64,000 nucleotides of DNA from Betaproteobacteria bacterium. GTDB taxonomy: Bacteria > Pseudomonadota > Gammaproteobacteria > Burkholderiales > Casimicrobiaceae. Of this stretch, positions 29,947-38,718 are shown in pieces (positions within the stretch are counted from its first letter, which is position 1; each line of letters starts with the position of its first letter). The stretch spans positions 1 to 64,000 of the forward strand of contig JADJWJ010000010.1 in NCBI GenBank assembly GCA_016716425.1, given 5' to 3'. Under the pieces are notes generated by a model that was not told the DNA's origin, made no database searches, and saw nothing but the letters and a program-made list of their open reading frames with translations. The position numbers and the translations under genes were made by a program.

Positions 29947-30330
29947 TCACATCGTGTGCGTCGGCCGCGTCGACGCGAGCGTCTCGCCCAGGATCTTCTC
30001 GATGGTGGCGCGGGCGGCGGAACCCGTCTCGTCCTGCGTGAACTGCACGCCGATGCCCTGCGTGCGGTTGCCCTGCACGCCTTCCGGCGTCACCCACACG
30101 ACCTTGCCCTGCACGGCGAGGCGGTTGGGGTCGTCCATCAGCGACAGCAGCATGAACACCTCCTCGCCGAGCGCGTACTGCCGCGACGTCGGAATGAAGA
30201 TGCCGCCGCCCTTGAGGAAGGGCATGTAGGCAGCGTAGAGCGCCGCTTTCTCGCGGATGTTGAGCGACAGCACGCCCGGGCGGGCGGCGCCCGCGCCAGG
30301 CGCGGCCGGTGGTGCCTTGCGATCCGCCAT
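29947..30330 (-). CDS. PilZ domain protein
   Basis: A 127-residue protein of the PilZ type found beside holB in proteobacteria, required for type IV pilus function in relatives. LSLNIREKAALYAAYMPFL, then GEEVFMLLSLMDD and KVVWVTPEGVQGNRTQGIGVQF match that group. It lacks the RxxxR and D/NxSxxG residues that bind cyclic-di-GMP in canonical PilZ domains, so it probably does not bind that nucleotide, as known for the PilZ protein of pseudomonads and xanthomonads. It lies two bases after the holB stop. Confidence 0.88.
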   Translation of the reverse strand: MADRKAPPAAPGAGAARPGVLSLNIREKAALYAAYMPFLKGGGIFIPTSRQYALGEEVFMLLSLMDDPNRLAVQGKVVWVTPEGVQGNRTQGIGVQFTQDETGSAARATIEKILGETLASTRPTHTM

Positions 30331-30332
30331 CG

Positions 30333-31370
30333 TCAACGAAACAGCTCCCGGTAGCCAATGAGCATCGTCTCGGCGACGAGACGCGGCTGCAGCGGGTGCG
30401 CGACGAGCGCGCGTTGCCGCAGCACCGAGCGATGATAGCGAAACAGGGCCGCCGGCGCCACCGCGGGCGCCAGCGCCGACAGCGCCGATGCGAAGTCCGG
30501 GTTGCGCGCAGGCGTGCCACCCGCCGCCACGCGCGCCAGGTCCGCCGTCCACGCGCCGAGCCAGTCGAGCGCCCAACCGAGCCGCAGCTTGCGCTCGTCC
30601 TTCGGCGCCGCCTCCAGGCGGGCGGCGAGCGCCACCGGCGACAGGGCCTTCGGCTTCGCGAGCGCGGCCAGCCACTGCCGGCGCTCGTCCTGCGCGGCCG
30701 GGTCGGCCAGCAGTCGTGCGAGCAGCGGCGCCCCGCCCGCCTGCGCGAGCACGGCGGCCGGGTCCGGGACGCCCTGCGCTTCGAGCCAATGCAGCGCGGC
30801 GTCGCCGTCGGGCTGCGGGGCCGGGAAGCGGCGGCAGCGGCTGCGCAGCGTGGCCGGCACGCGGCCCGGCTGGTGCGACACCAGCAGCAGAAAGGTGCCC
30901 GCGGGCGGCTCCTCCAGCGTCTTCAGCAGCGCGTTGGCGGCGGCGGCATTCAGCGCCTCGGCGGGCACGACGACGGCGACCTTCGCCCGGCCGCGGTGGC
31001 CGGACAGGAGCGCCCAGTCGATCAGCGCGCGGATGCGGTCGACGGGGATCGCATCGAGCGCCTTGACCTCGCCGTCGTCGTCGACGGTGAACGGCTCGAC
31101 GACCTGCAGGTCCGGATGCTGGCCCGCGGCCACGTAGCCGCAACTCGCGCACGCTCCGCACGCCAGGCCGTCGGCGGCGGGCGCCTCGCACAGGAGCGAA
31201 CGCGCGAACTCGAGCGCAAGCGTCCGCTTGCCGATGCCGCGCGGCCCCGCGACGAGCAGCGCGTGCGGCCACGTCGCGCGGCCGGCGAGCGCGTCGACCG
31301 CCGCGGCGCGCTGCCACGGCAGGAAGCCCTGCCACGGCAGGACCGTCGCGCCGCCGCCGTCGTCCGTCAC
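30333..31370 (-). CDS. holB: DNA polymerase III subunit delta'
   Basis: A 345-residue clamp-loader subunit. The GTG start at 31370 overlaps the tmk stop as GTGA. The AAA+ fold shows a P-loop remnant GPRGIGKR, a zinc-binding CGACASCG cluster and the sensor motif LLKTLEEPPAGTFLLLVSH. The usual Ser/Thr after the P-loop lysine is absent, which fits the known inability of delta' to hydrolyse ATP. The C-terminal third is the clamp-loader collar domain. tmk-holB is a conserved pair. Confidence 0.93.
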   Translation of the reverse strand: MTDDGGGATVLPWQGFLPWQRAAAVDALAGRATWPHALLVAGPRGIGKRTLALEFARSLLCEAPAADGLACGACASCGYVAAGQHPDLQVVEPFTVDDDGEVKALDAIPVDRIRALIDWALLSGHRGRAKVAVVVPAEALNAAAANALLKTLEEPPAGTFLLLVSHQPGRVPATLRSRCRRFPAPQPDGDAALHWLEAQGVPDPAAVLAQAGGAPLLARLLADPAAQDERRQWLAALAKPKALSPVALAARLEAAPKDERKLRLGWALDWLGAWTADLARVAAGGTPARNPDFASALSALAPAVAPAALFRYHRSVLRQRALVAHPLQPRLVAETMLIGYRELFR

Positions 31371-31996
31371 GGCGAGAGCGCCGCCAACAGCCGTGCGAGC
31401 TCGTCGCGCACGTCCTCGATCGGCCGCGACGAGTCGACGACGCGCACGCGCTGCGGCTCCGCGGCCGCGCGCTCGAGGTACGCGGCGCGCACGCGCGCGA
31501 AGAAGTCCTGCCGTTCGCTCTCGAACTTGTCGAGCGCGCGGCCGCCGGCTTCCGCGCGCGCGAGGCGCGCCCGCGACTCGGCGAGCGGGACGTCGAACAG
31601 GAGCGTGAGGTCGGGCCGGCAATCCGGGTGCACGAAGGCCTCGAGACCGGCGATGAACGCGCGCGACACGCCGTGCCCGCCGCCCTGGTACGCGTAGGTC
31701 GCGTCGGTGAAGCGGTCGCAGACGACCCAGTCGCCGCGCGCGAGCGCCGGGCGGATCACCTGCTCGACGTGCTCGCGCCGCGCGGCGAACATCAGCAGCG
31801 CCTCGGTGTCGTGCGTCATCGGCTCGTGCAGCAGGAGCTCGCGCAGCCGCTCACCCAGCGGAGTGCCGCCCGGCTCGCGCGTCGCGGCGACGCGGCGGCC
31901 GGCCGCTGCGATGACGCCGGCCAGCCACGCGGCGTGCGTGCTCTTGCCCGCGCCGTCGATGCCTTCGAGCGTGATGAAGCGGCCGCGGGGAATCAC
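31367..31996 (-). CDS. tmk: Thymidylate kinase
   Basis: Phosphorylates dTMP to dTDP. The 209-residue protein has the P-loop EGIDGAGKSTH (11-21), the DR motif in CDRFTDATYAYQGGG, and the lid region EAGGRALDKFESERQDFF. It lies between mltG and holB on one strand, the common mltG-tmk-holB order. Confidence 0.96.
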   Translation of the reverse strand: MIPRGRFITLEGIDGAGKSTHAAWLAGVIAAAGRRVAATREPGGTPLGERLRELLLHEPMTHDTEALLMFAARREHVEQVIRPALARGDWVVCDRFTDATYAYQGGGHGVSRAFIAGLEAFVHPDCRPDLTLLFDVPLAESRARLARAEAGGRALDKFESERQDFFARVRAAYLERAAAEPQRVRVVDSSRPIEDVRDELARLLAALSP

Positions 31997-32029
31997 GAGG
32001 GGTGGATCGCCAGTGGGGACGGGCGGCGC

Positions 32030-33031
32030 CTACCGGCCGCCCTTCTGGAATTGTGACACGGCGCGATTGTGCTCGGGCAGCGTCGCGGAGAACTTCGACG
32101 TGCCGTCGCCGCGCGCGACGAAATAGAGATACCCGGTGACCGGCGGGTTCAGCACCGCGTCGAGCGACGCCTGCGACGGCAGCGCGATCGGCGTCGGCGG
32201 CAGGCCGTCGCGCGTGTAGGTGTTCCACGGCGTGTCCGTCTCGAGGTCGCGGCGCTTCAAGTCGCCGTCGAAGGCCGTCCCCATGCCGTAGATCACCGTC
32301 GGGTCCGTCTGCAGCCGCATTCCGCGGCGCAATCGGTTGACGAACACCGACGCGATCAGCGGCCGGTCGGCCGCGCGCCCCGTTTCCTTCTCGACGATCG
32401 ACGCCAGGATCAGCGCCTCGTACGGCGTCCGCAGCGGCAGGTCGGTCGCGCGGTGCTCCCACGCGGCGGCGAGCCGTGCGTCGAGCGCCCGCCGCGCGCG
32501 GTTCAACAGCGCGAAGTCGGTGCTGCCCGCCGCGAAGAAGTACGTGTCGGGGAAGAACCGCCCCTCGAGACTGCCGCCGGTCATGTCGAGGCGCGCCATC
32601 AGCTCGGCGTCGGGCAGGTCGAGCACCGTGTTCTTCACGTCGGGGTTCGCGCGCAGCAGGCGCCGGACGTCGGCGAACGTCGCGCCTTCCACGAACACCA
32701 CCGTCTTCTGCGTGACGTCGCCCTGCGTCAGCTTGGCGAGCAGCTGCGGCAGCGTGATGCCCGTGTCGACCTCGTAGCTGCCTGCCTTGATCGCACGGTC
32801 GGCGCCGCGCCACCGTGCCAGCGCGATCAGCGACCACGGCTCGCGCAGCGCCCCGGCAGCGGCCAGTTCGCGGGCCACGGCGGACAGCGAGCTGCCTGCA
32901 GGCACGTCGAACGCGAACGGGGCGTTGGGCAGCGGCAGCGGCTGCGTGTACGCGCGCCAGGCGAGGACGCCGCCGGCGACGGCGAACGCGGCGACGACGA
33001 GGGCGGCGATGCGGACAAGGCGGGCGAGCAT
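32030..33031 (-). CDS. mltG: Endolytic murein transglycosylase MltG (YceG)
   Basis: An inner-membrane lytic transglycosylase that cuts nascent glycan strands and so limits their length. From the ATG at 33031 the protein has 333 residues: one membrane segment (IAALVVAAFAVAGGVLAW), a LysM-like subdomain, and the YceG catalytic domain with the essential glutamate in ASIVEKETG and YGMGTAFDGDLKR nearby. An in-frame ATG at 33094 would add a basic 21-residue leader; I prefer the later start because it gives a normal signal anchor. It ends about 33 bases before tmk. Confidence 0.92.
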   Translation of the reverse strand: MLARLVRIAALVVAAFAVAGGVLAWRAYTQPLPLPNAPFAFDVPAGSSLSAVARELAAAGALREPWSLIALARWRGADRAIKAGSYEVDTGITLPQLLAKLTQGDVTQKTVVFVEGATFADVRRLLRANPDVKNTVLDLPDAELMARLDMTGGSLEGRFFPDTYFFAAGSTDFALLNRARRALDARLAAAWEHRATDLPLRTPYEALILASIVEKETGRAADRPLIASVFVNRLRRGMRLQTDPTVIYGMGTAFDGDLKRRDLETDTPWNTYTRDGLPPTPIALPSQASLDAVLNPPVTGYLYFVARGDGTSKFSATLPEHNRAVSQFQKGGR

Positions 33032-33094
33032 GCTGGGGGGACCGGGCCGCGCGAGACGCGCGGGCCGCGGTGCGGCGCGCGCAGGACGGCGCAT

Positions 33095-33100
33095 TATAAT
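33095..33100 (+). promoter_or_regulatory. Possible -10 box for a leaderless gspG transcript
   Basis: TATAAT ends six bases before the gspG ATG, so transcription would begin on or next to the start codon. No Shine-Dalgarno sequence precedes the ATG. No good -35 box is visible 17 bases upstream. Confidence 0.4.
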
Positions 33101-33106
33101 CGTGCG

Positions 33107-33556
33107 ATGCGCCCTCCTCCCTCCCCTGCTCGTGCACGTCGCGCCGGCGGCTTCACGTTAATCGAGATCATGGTCGTCATCGTGATCCTGGGCGTGCTGG
33201 CCGCGCTGATCGTGCCGCGCGTGCTGGAACGGCCCGACGAGGCACGCACGATCGCGGCGAAGAGCGACATCGCGACGATCATGCAGGCGCTGAAGCTCTA
33301 CCGGCTCGACAACCAGCGTTACCCGACCGGCGAGCAGGGGCTGGCCGCGCTGGTCGCCAAGCCCGAGCAGCCGCCGGTGCCGCCCAACTGGAAACCGGGC
33401 GGCTACCTCGAGAAGCTGCCGAAGGATCCGTGGGGGCGGCCGTACGTCTTCGTCAATCCGGGCGTGCGCGCCGAGGTCGAGGTGATGAGCTTCGGCGCCG
33501 ACGGCCAGACCGGCGGGGCCGGCATCGACTCCGACATCGGGTCGTGGGACCTGTAG
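33107..33556 (+). CDS. gspG: Type II secretion major pseudopilin GspG
   Basis: A 149-residue major subunit of the pseudopilus that drives proteins through the type II secretion channel. The prepilin leader is cut after the glycine in RRAGGFTLIEIMVVIVIL; the hydrophobic helix and the conserved GspG fold follow, with YPTGEQGLAAL, LPKDPWGRPYVF and a calcium-site-like C-terminus (GADGQTGGAGIDSDIGSWDL). It is the first gene of a gspGHIJKLMN operon; gspC, D, E and F are not in the window. Confidence 0.96.
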   Translation: MRPPPSPARARRAGGFTLIEIMVVIVILGVLAALIVPRVLERPDEARTIAAKSDIATIMQALKLYRLDNQRYPTGEQGLAALVAKPEQPPVPPNWKPGGYLEKLPKDPWGRPYVFVNPGVRAEVEVMSFGADGQTGGAGIDSDIGSWDL

Positions 33557-34056
33557 CGCGCGCGTCGGGCCGGCCGCCGGCGCCGGCGGGCTTCACGCTG
33601 GTCGAAGTGCTGGTCGTGCTCGTGATCCTCGCGCTTGCCGCCGGCGCCGCCGCGCTCGCGCTCCCCGGCAACGATCGCGACCGCGCCGTCCGCGAAGCGC
33701 GGCGCTTCGCCGGCGCGCTCGAACACGCTGCCGCCCGCGCGCAGGTCCGCGCGGAGACGCTTGGCGCGTCGGCCGACGGCGACGCGTGGCGCTTCTGGCG
33801 CCGCGACCCGGACAGCGGCCGCTGGGTGCCGGTCGGCGACGACGACGTGCTGGCCGCGCGCGCGTTGCCGCCGCCGCTGACGGTGGCGCCCCTGCACTAC
33901 GCCGGGCAGCCGGTGGACGCCGGCACCATCCTGCCGTTGCGGCCCACCGGCCGCAACGAGCCGTTCGCGTTCGTGCTCGGGGCCGGTGACGCGCGGTACG
34001 TGCTCGCGGCGGATCCGCTGAACCGCATCGCCGTCGCGCCCGCCGCGCCACCGTGA
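33544..34056 (+). CDS. gspH: Type II secretion minor pseudopilin GspH
   Basis: A 170-residue minor pseudopilin. A GTG at 33544 starts it inside the last codons of gspG (13-base overlap). The leader and helix read AGFTLVEVLVVLVILALAAG, and the globular part contains AVREARRFAGALEHAAARAQ as in GspH/XcpU proteins. It is thought to sit at the pseudopilus tip region. It overlaps gspI at its end. Confidence 0.9.
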   Translation: MGPVARASGRPPAPAGFTLVEVLVVLVILALAAGAAALALPGNDRDRAVREARRFAGALEHAAARAQVRAETLGASADGDAWRFWRRDPDSGRWVPVGDDDVLAARALPPPLTVAPLHYAGQPVDAGTILPLRPTGRNEPFAFVLGAGDARYVLAADPLNRIAVAPAAPP

Positions 34057-34430
34057 AACGCCGCGCCGGCTTTACGCTGGTCGAGATCCTGGTCGCGCTC
34101 GCGATCGTCGCGATCGCGCTGGCCGCCGGCATGCGCGCGCTCGCGCAGGCGACCGACACGGCTTCCGCGCTGAAGGCGCGCACACTGGCGCTGTGGGTCG
34201 CGCAGAATCGTCTCGCAGCGGCGCAGGTCGCCACGCCATGGCCCGCGCTCGGCACCGCCAGCGGCGAGGCCACGCAGGCCGGCGCCGCGTTCGTCTGGCA
34301 GGCGCGGGTGACGACCACGCCCAACCCGGCGTTTCGGATGATCGAGATCACGGTGGCGGAGCCGCACGCCGCCGACTACGTGCTGGCCCGGCTCGTCGGC
34401 TTCCTCGGCAACCCGGAGCCGCCGCGATGA
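34053..34430 (+). CDS. gspI: Type II secretion minor pseudopilin GspI
   Basis: A 125-residue minor pseudopilin; the GTG start overlaps the gspH stop as GTGA. The prepilin motif is RAGFTLVEILVALAIVAIAL, followed by the GspI-typical LWVAQNRLAA and a short C-terminal domain. GspI, J and K form the tip complex that starts pseudopilus assembly. Confidence 0.92.
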   Translation: MKRRAGFTLVEILVALAIVAIALAAGMRALAQATDTASALKARTLALWVAQNRLAAAQVATPWPALGTASGEATQAGAAFVWQARVTTTPNPAFRMIEITVAEPHAADYVLARLVGFLGNPEPPR

Positions 34431-35014
34431 CCGGCGCGCGCGCGCGCGGGTTCACGCTGGTCGAGGCGCTCGCCGCGCTCGCGATCTTCGGCGTCATCGC
34501 GGTGCTCGCGTACCGCGCGACGTCCGCGCTGTCCGACGGCGAGGCGCGGCTGTCGGCCGAAGCGCAGCGCTGGCGCGCGCTCGAGGCGCTGTTCACGCGC
34601 TTCGAGGCCGACATCCGGCAGGCGCTCCCGCGCGCCGCGCGGGTCGGCGACACGCGCGAAGCGCCGTGGATCGGCACGACCTACGGCGGCCAGAGCGCGC
34701 TCGTGTTCACCCGCGCGGGCGCCGAATTCTCGCTGGAGCCCTCGCCTGCCGGCCAGCGCGTCGGCTATCGGTGGCGCGACGGCGCGATCGAGCTCGCCTA
34801 CTGGCCGCATCTCGATCGGACGGCGGGCACGCAGCCCGCCGTGTATCCGCTGGTGACGGACGTCGCGGCATTCGATCTCGCATACCTGACCCGCGGCGGC
34901 GCCTGGCAGGCGCAGTGGCCGCTGCTCGGCGAGGACGACCTGCCGCGCGCGGTGCGGCTGACGCTGACGCTGGCCGACGGCGCGCGCATCGACCGCTGGT
35001 TCACGCTGCGATGA
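34427..35014 (+). CDS. gspJ: Type II secretion minor pseudopilin GspJ
   Basis: A 195-residue tip pseudopilin starting at the ATG that overlaps the gspI stop (ATGA). The leader ARGFTLVEALAALAIFGVIA is typical, and the globular domain contains ALFTRFEADIRQALPRAAR and VGYRWRDGAIELAYWP, known GspJ features. Its stop overlaps another ATG (35011) that is in frame with gspK. Confidence 0.93.
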   Translation: MTGARARGFTLVEALAALAIFGVIAVLAYRATSALSDGEARLSAEAQRWRALEALFTRFEADIRQALPRAARVGDTREAPWIGTTYGGQSALVFTRAGAEFSLEPSPAGQRVGYRWRDGAIELAYWPHLDRTAGTQPAVYPLVTDVAAFDLAYLTRGGAWQAQWPLLGEDDLPRAVRLTLTLADGARIDRWFTLR

Positions 35015-35036
35015 GCCCGAAGCCGCCCCGACGGCC

Positions 35037-35072
35037 GAGGTGTCCAATGAGCCGGAGCGCGCAGCGCGAAGG
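35037..35072 (+). repeat. Small dispersed element carrying a ribosome site and ATG (copy 2)
   Basis: GAGGTGTCCAATGAGCCGG plus a CAGCGCGAAG block closely matches the element at 20562-20602. Here its GAGG-six bases-ATG is in frame with gspK and encodes MSRSAQREG at the protein's start, just ahead of the prepilin leader. Confidence 0.6.
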
Positions 35073-35994
35073 TAGCCTGGTGAGCGCAATGCAAAGGGGC
35101 GCGGCGCTGATCCTCGCGATGCTGGTCGCCGCACTGGCGGCGACGGTGGCCGTCGCGCTGGCGGGTGCGCAGCAGCGCTGGCTCGCCGACGTCGGCAGCC
35201 GGCGCGACCAGGTGCAGGCGCAGTCGCTGGCGCTCGCCGGCGTGCAGTGGGCGCGCCAGATCCTGCAGGAAGACACGCGCGGCGGCACGCTCGACCACCT
35301 GGCCGAGGTGTGGGCGTACCCGCTGCCGACGACCCCGATCGCCAACGGCTCCATCGAGGGCCGCATCGAGGACGCGCAAGGACGGCTCAACCTCAACAAC
35401 GTCGCGCTCGCCAATGCGCAGGGGACCGCCGATCGGCTGCGCCTCGCGCAGCTCTTCGCGGCGAAGGGCGTCGATCCGGCGCTGCTCGACGCGCTCGCCG
35501 ACTGGATCGACGCCGACGGCTCCCCGCGCGCGAATGGCGCCGAGGACGCGTACTACCAGCCGCGCGGCGGCACCGCGGTCGCCGCCAACGCGCCGCTCGT
35601 GCGCACGGCGGAGCTGGCGACGGTGCGCGGCGGGTCGCCTGCGGCGTGGGCCGCGCTCGCCGCCCACGTGGCCGCGCTGCCGGCCGGCACGGCGCTCAAC
35701 GTCAACACCGCCGGTCCCGACGTCGTGGCCGCAGCCATTCCGGGCCTCACCGGCGACCATCTCGCCGCGTTCCTGTCCGACCGCGCCCGCAAGCCGTTCA
35801 CGACGGCCGCCGAGCTGCGCGCGCGCCTGCCGCGGGACGTCGCGCTGCCCGAGGGCGCCGCGTTCGCGTTCTCCAGCAGCTATTTTCTCGTCAGCGTGCG
35901 CTCGCGGCAGGGCGATGCGGTGGCGCAGGCTCGCGCACTGCTGAAGCGCGACGGCCGCGCGTGGCCCGCCGTCGTCTGGCAGGTCCTGGAGTAG
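35047..35994 (+). CDS. gspK: Type II secretion minor pseudopilin GspK
   Basis: The largest minor pseudopilin, capping the tip complex with GspI and GspJ. From 35047 it has 315 residues. The leader is cleaved after QRG, before AALILAMLVAALAATVAVAL. The large globular region contains SIEGRIEDAQGRLNLNNV, DWIDADGSPRANGAEDAYY and LNVNTAGPDVVAAAIPG, all typical. Three starts are possible: ATG 35011 (overlapping gspJ), ATG 35047 (with GAGG six bases upstream, supplied by a repeat element) and ATG 35089 (the minimal leader). I chose 35047 on the ribosome site. Confidence 0.9.
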   Translation: MSRSAQREGSLVSAMQRGAALILAMLVAALAATVAVALAGAQQRWLADVGSRRDQVQAQSLALAGVQWARQILQEDTRGGTLDHLAEVWAYPLPTTPIANGSIEGRIEDAQGRLNLNNVALANAQGTADRLRLAQLFAAKGVDPALLDALADWIDADGSPRANGAEDAYYQPRGGTAVAANAPLVRTAELATVRGGSPAAWAALAAHVAALPAGTALNVNTAGPDVVAAAIPGLTGDHLAAFLSDRARKPFTTAAELRARLPRDVALPEGAAFAFSSSYFLVSVRSRQGDAVAQARALLKRDGRAWPAVVWQVLE

Positions 35995-36060
35995 ACGCGC
36001 GGGTACACTAGCTGTGAAATTTCAGGACGTTGTTACCGTGCTGCATGATCTCTGGCCAAC

Positions 36061-36155
36061 CGTCGTCCCCGCGAAAGCGGGGACCCAGAGTCGTTGTCTC
36101 GCGCGTTTGCCAGGCGGTCACAAGCCGCTGGGTCCCCGCTTTCGCGGGGACGACG
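36061..36155. repeat. Inverted repeat of the CCCGCGAAAGCGGG family
   Basis: CGTCGTCCCCGCGAAAGCGG with ACCCAG (36061-36088) is repeated inverted at 36128-36155. Each arm is itself a hairpin around GAAAGC. Elements of this form are common between genes in proteobacteria. It separates gspK from gspL and may weaken read-through inside the operon. Confidence 0.8.
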
Positions 36156-36230
36156 ACTGTTGGCATGCATGCGGTACATTCCTGACGGCAACAGCGTCCT
36201 GACGGTTCACGACTAGCCCGCCCTCGCCCA

Positions 36231-37446
36231 ATGTCCACGCTGCGCGTCGTCCTGCCTGCCGCACCTTCGCCCGCGCGCGACGACGCGTGGGCGCTGTTCG
36301 ACGCGCAGGAGCGGCGCGTGCGCTCCGGCGTCGGTCCGCCGGGGACGTGGCCGGACGCGGAACGGCGCGAGGCCGTGCTCGCGGCGGCGGTCGTGCGCCT
36401 CGCCGGCATCGTGCTGCCCCCGATGCCCGCCGACCGCGTCGCCGCGGCCGCTGCGTTCGCGCTCGACGACCAGCTCGCGGGACCCGCGCAGGAGCAGCAC
36501 CTCGTCGCGTCGCCGCGCCGGCGCGACGGCGGCGTCGACGTGGCCATCGTGCAGCGCGCGCTGCTGCCGCCGTTGCGCAAGGCGTTCGGCCGCGTGGTCG
36601 CGGAGCCCGCGATCGCGCCGATCCCTCCGGCCGGCACCTGGCGCTGGCATGCGTCGGCCGCCGGCGGCGGCTTCGTCCGCAAGCCCGACGGCAACGCATT
36701 CGCGGTCGGTGTCCCCGGCGCGGACGCGCCTGCAGAGCTCGCCCTCGCGCTGCGCCACGCGAGCCGCGCCGGCGCGCCGCCGATCCGCGTCGAGGTGACC
36801 TTCGACTGCACCGACGCGCAACTGACCGCGTGGTCGGCGCAGTGCAGCGCGGCGTTCGCCCGCGGCGCGGCGTGGCGTTGGGACCACGACGGGTCGGCCG
36901 CTGCCGCAGCACCGGACCTGCTGCAAGGCGAATTCGCGCCGCAACCCGATCCGCGCGCCGCCGCGCGCGGCGCGCGGCTTCCGCTGGGCCGCCACACTCG
37001 CGGCCGCCGCGATCGTGCTGCACGTCGGCGCCACCGCCGTGCAGTGGGCGTGGCTGCGCTACGAGTCGTGGCAGGTGGCGCGCGCGATCGTCGCGACCGC
37101 GCGCGACGCCGGCGCCGGGGATCACGCGGACGCGGCGGCGGCGGCCGCCGCGCTGGCGCGCAGCTTCGCCGATGCACGGCACCGCGCCGCCATCGCGGCC
37201 CCCGCGGACGCGCTGCCGCTGCTCGCACGCGCGGCCCCGGTGCTGGCCGCGCTCCCTGCGGGCGCATTCAAGTCCGCCACGTACACGCCCGGCGCGTGGA
37301 CGCTGGAACTCGCCCAGCTCCCCGAAGGCGCTCGGGCCGCGCTCGACCGCGGCTTCGCGGACGCCGGACTCGCGTCGCTGCAGGCGACGACCGCGGCGGG
37401 CACGCGCGTGCGCGCGTCGCTGGCGCCGGGGACGGACCGCCCGTGA
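36231..37446 (+). CDS. gspL: Type II secretion protein GspL, one apparent frameshift
   Basis: GspL is an inner-membrane protein linking the GspE ATPase to GspM and the pseudopilus. The first frame from ATG 36231 gives the cytoplasmic actin-like domain (about 240 residues, opening STLRVVLPAAPSPARDDAWALF). The single membrane helix and periplasmic domain continue in the next frame: RGFRWAATLAAAAIVLHVGA, then WLRYESWQVARAIV to RASLAPGTDRP. The shift lies in the GC-repetitive stretch at about 36955-36975 and needs one extra or two missing bases. Joined length is about 405 residues, normal for GspL. The stop overlaps gspM as GTGA. The identity rests mostly on operon position. Confidence 0.78.
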
Positions 37447-37946
37447 CGACGGTCACCCTCGCCACGCTCTCGCCCGCGCTCGCCGGCGCGTGGGACCGCG
37501 CGTCGGCGCGCGAGCGCACGCTCGTCGGTGCGGCCGTCGTCGTCGTCGCGCTCGCCGCCGGGTGGGCGTGGCTGTGGCAGCCGATGACGGCCGACATCGC
37601 GCGCATGCAGCGCGACCTGCCGCGCGAGCGCGCCGTGCTGGCCGCGGCGCGCGCTCAGGCCGACGATCTCGTCGCATCGCGCCGCGCCGCCGCCGCGGCC
37701 CGTTCCGGCGAACCGCGCGCCGCCGTCGAGCGGCTGCTGGCCGAGCGCGGACTGCGCGGCGCGGTGAGCGCGCTCGACGTCAAGGACGCGCGGGTGCGGT
37801 TGACCTTCGGCGCCGTCGACTTCCCCGCGCTGGTCGGCTGGCTCGACGCGCTGCACGCGCGGGACGGTCTGCGGGCGATCGAGGCCGTCGTGACCGCCCG
37901 CGTCGAGCCCGGCACCGTGCGCGCCGAGCTGACGCTGGCCCGCTGA
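37443..37946 (+). CDS. gspM: Type II secretion protein GspM
   Basis: A 167-residue bitopic inner-membrane protein that partners GspL. A GTG start overlaps the gspL stop (GTGA). A cytoplasmic tail precedes one membrane helix (TLVGAAVVVVALAAGWAWLW), then a periplasmic ferredoxin-like domain with VSALDVKDARVRLTFGAVDF and FPALVGWLDALH, the usual GspM pattern. Confidence 0.92.
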   Translation: MTTVTLATLSPALAGAWDRASARERTLVGAAVVVVALAAGWAWLWQPMTADIARMQRDLPRERAVLAAARAQADDLVASRRAAAAARSGEPRAAVERLLAERGLRGAVSALDVKDARVRLTFGAVDFPALVGWLDALHARDGLRAIEAVVTARVEPGTVRAELTLAR

Positions 37947-37954
37947 TCCGGCGC

Positions 37955-38704
37955 ATGCGGGCCGCCGCTCTCGGCATCGTCGGCTGCGCGCTGCTGGTCG
38001 CGGCATTCGCGGCGTTCGCGCCGGCCACGCTCGTCGATCGCCGCGTCGCCGCGGCAACCGGCGGCAAGCTGCGCGTGGTCGACGCCGAGGGCACCGTGTG
38101 GAACGGCCGCGGCGCGCTGGCGGACGCCGGGGGCGCGTGGCGGCTGCCGGTCGTGTGGACCGTCGACGCGACGGCACTCGCGCGCGGCGCCGTCGCCGTC
38201 CGGTTCGCGCCACCGGCCGGTGCGTCGTCGCCGAGCGGCACAATCGCGCTCGCGAGCGCCGGCATCGCGCTGCGCGAGCTTCGCGTCGACGTTCCGGCGC
38301 GCGCGTTCGCGCGCGCCCTGCCGCCGCGGACGCCGGTGGCGCTCGGCGGCACCGTCGCCGTGACGACGGCCGACTTCACGGGTCGTGCCGACGTGCTGCG
38401 CGGCGCGGTTGCCGCGCGCTGGCGCGACGCGCGCGTGGTCGCGGGTGGCGCCGTCGTGAACCTGGGGACCGTCGACCTGGCGCTCGCGCCGCAGGACGAC
38501 CGCCTCGGCGGCCGCATCGCGAACACCGGCGGTGACCTCAAGATCGCCGGGGCGGTCACGCTCGCGCCAACGTCCGTCGCCGTCGACGCCATGCTGACGC
38601 CGCTGCCGTCGGCCCCGGAGCTCGTCGGGCGCGCGCTGGCCGCGCTCGGCCCGCCGAGCGCCGGCGGCGGCGTGCAGGTCACGTGGCGCGGCGCGCTGCG
38701 GTAG
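37955..38704 (+). CDS. gspN: Type II secretion protein GspN
   Basis: A 249-residue protein of the GspN group, present in only some type II systems and of unclear role. After a signal anchor (AALGIVGCALLVAAFAAF) come VDAEGTVWNGRGAL and repeated beta-strand segments typical of the family. It starts eight bases after gspM and closes the operon. Confidence 0.88.
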   Translation: MRAAALGIVGCALLVAAFAAFAPATLVDRRVAAATGGKLRVVDAEGTVWNGRGALADAGGAWRLPVVWTVDATALARGAVAVRFAPPAGASSPSGTIALASAGIALRELRVDVPARAFARALPPRTPVALGGTVAVTTADFTGRADVLRGAVAARWRDARVVAGGAVVNLGTVDLALAPQDDRLGGRIANTGGDLKIAGAVTLAPTSVAVDAMLTPLPSAPELVGRALAALGPPSAGGGVQVTWRGALR

Positions 38705-38718
38705 CACGACCGGCCGGC

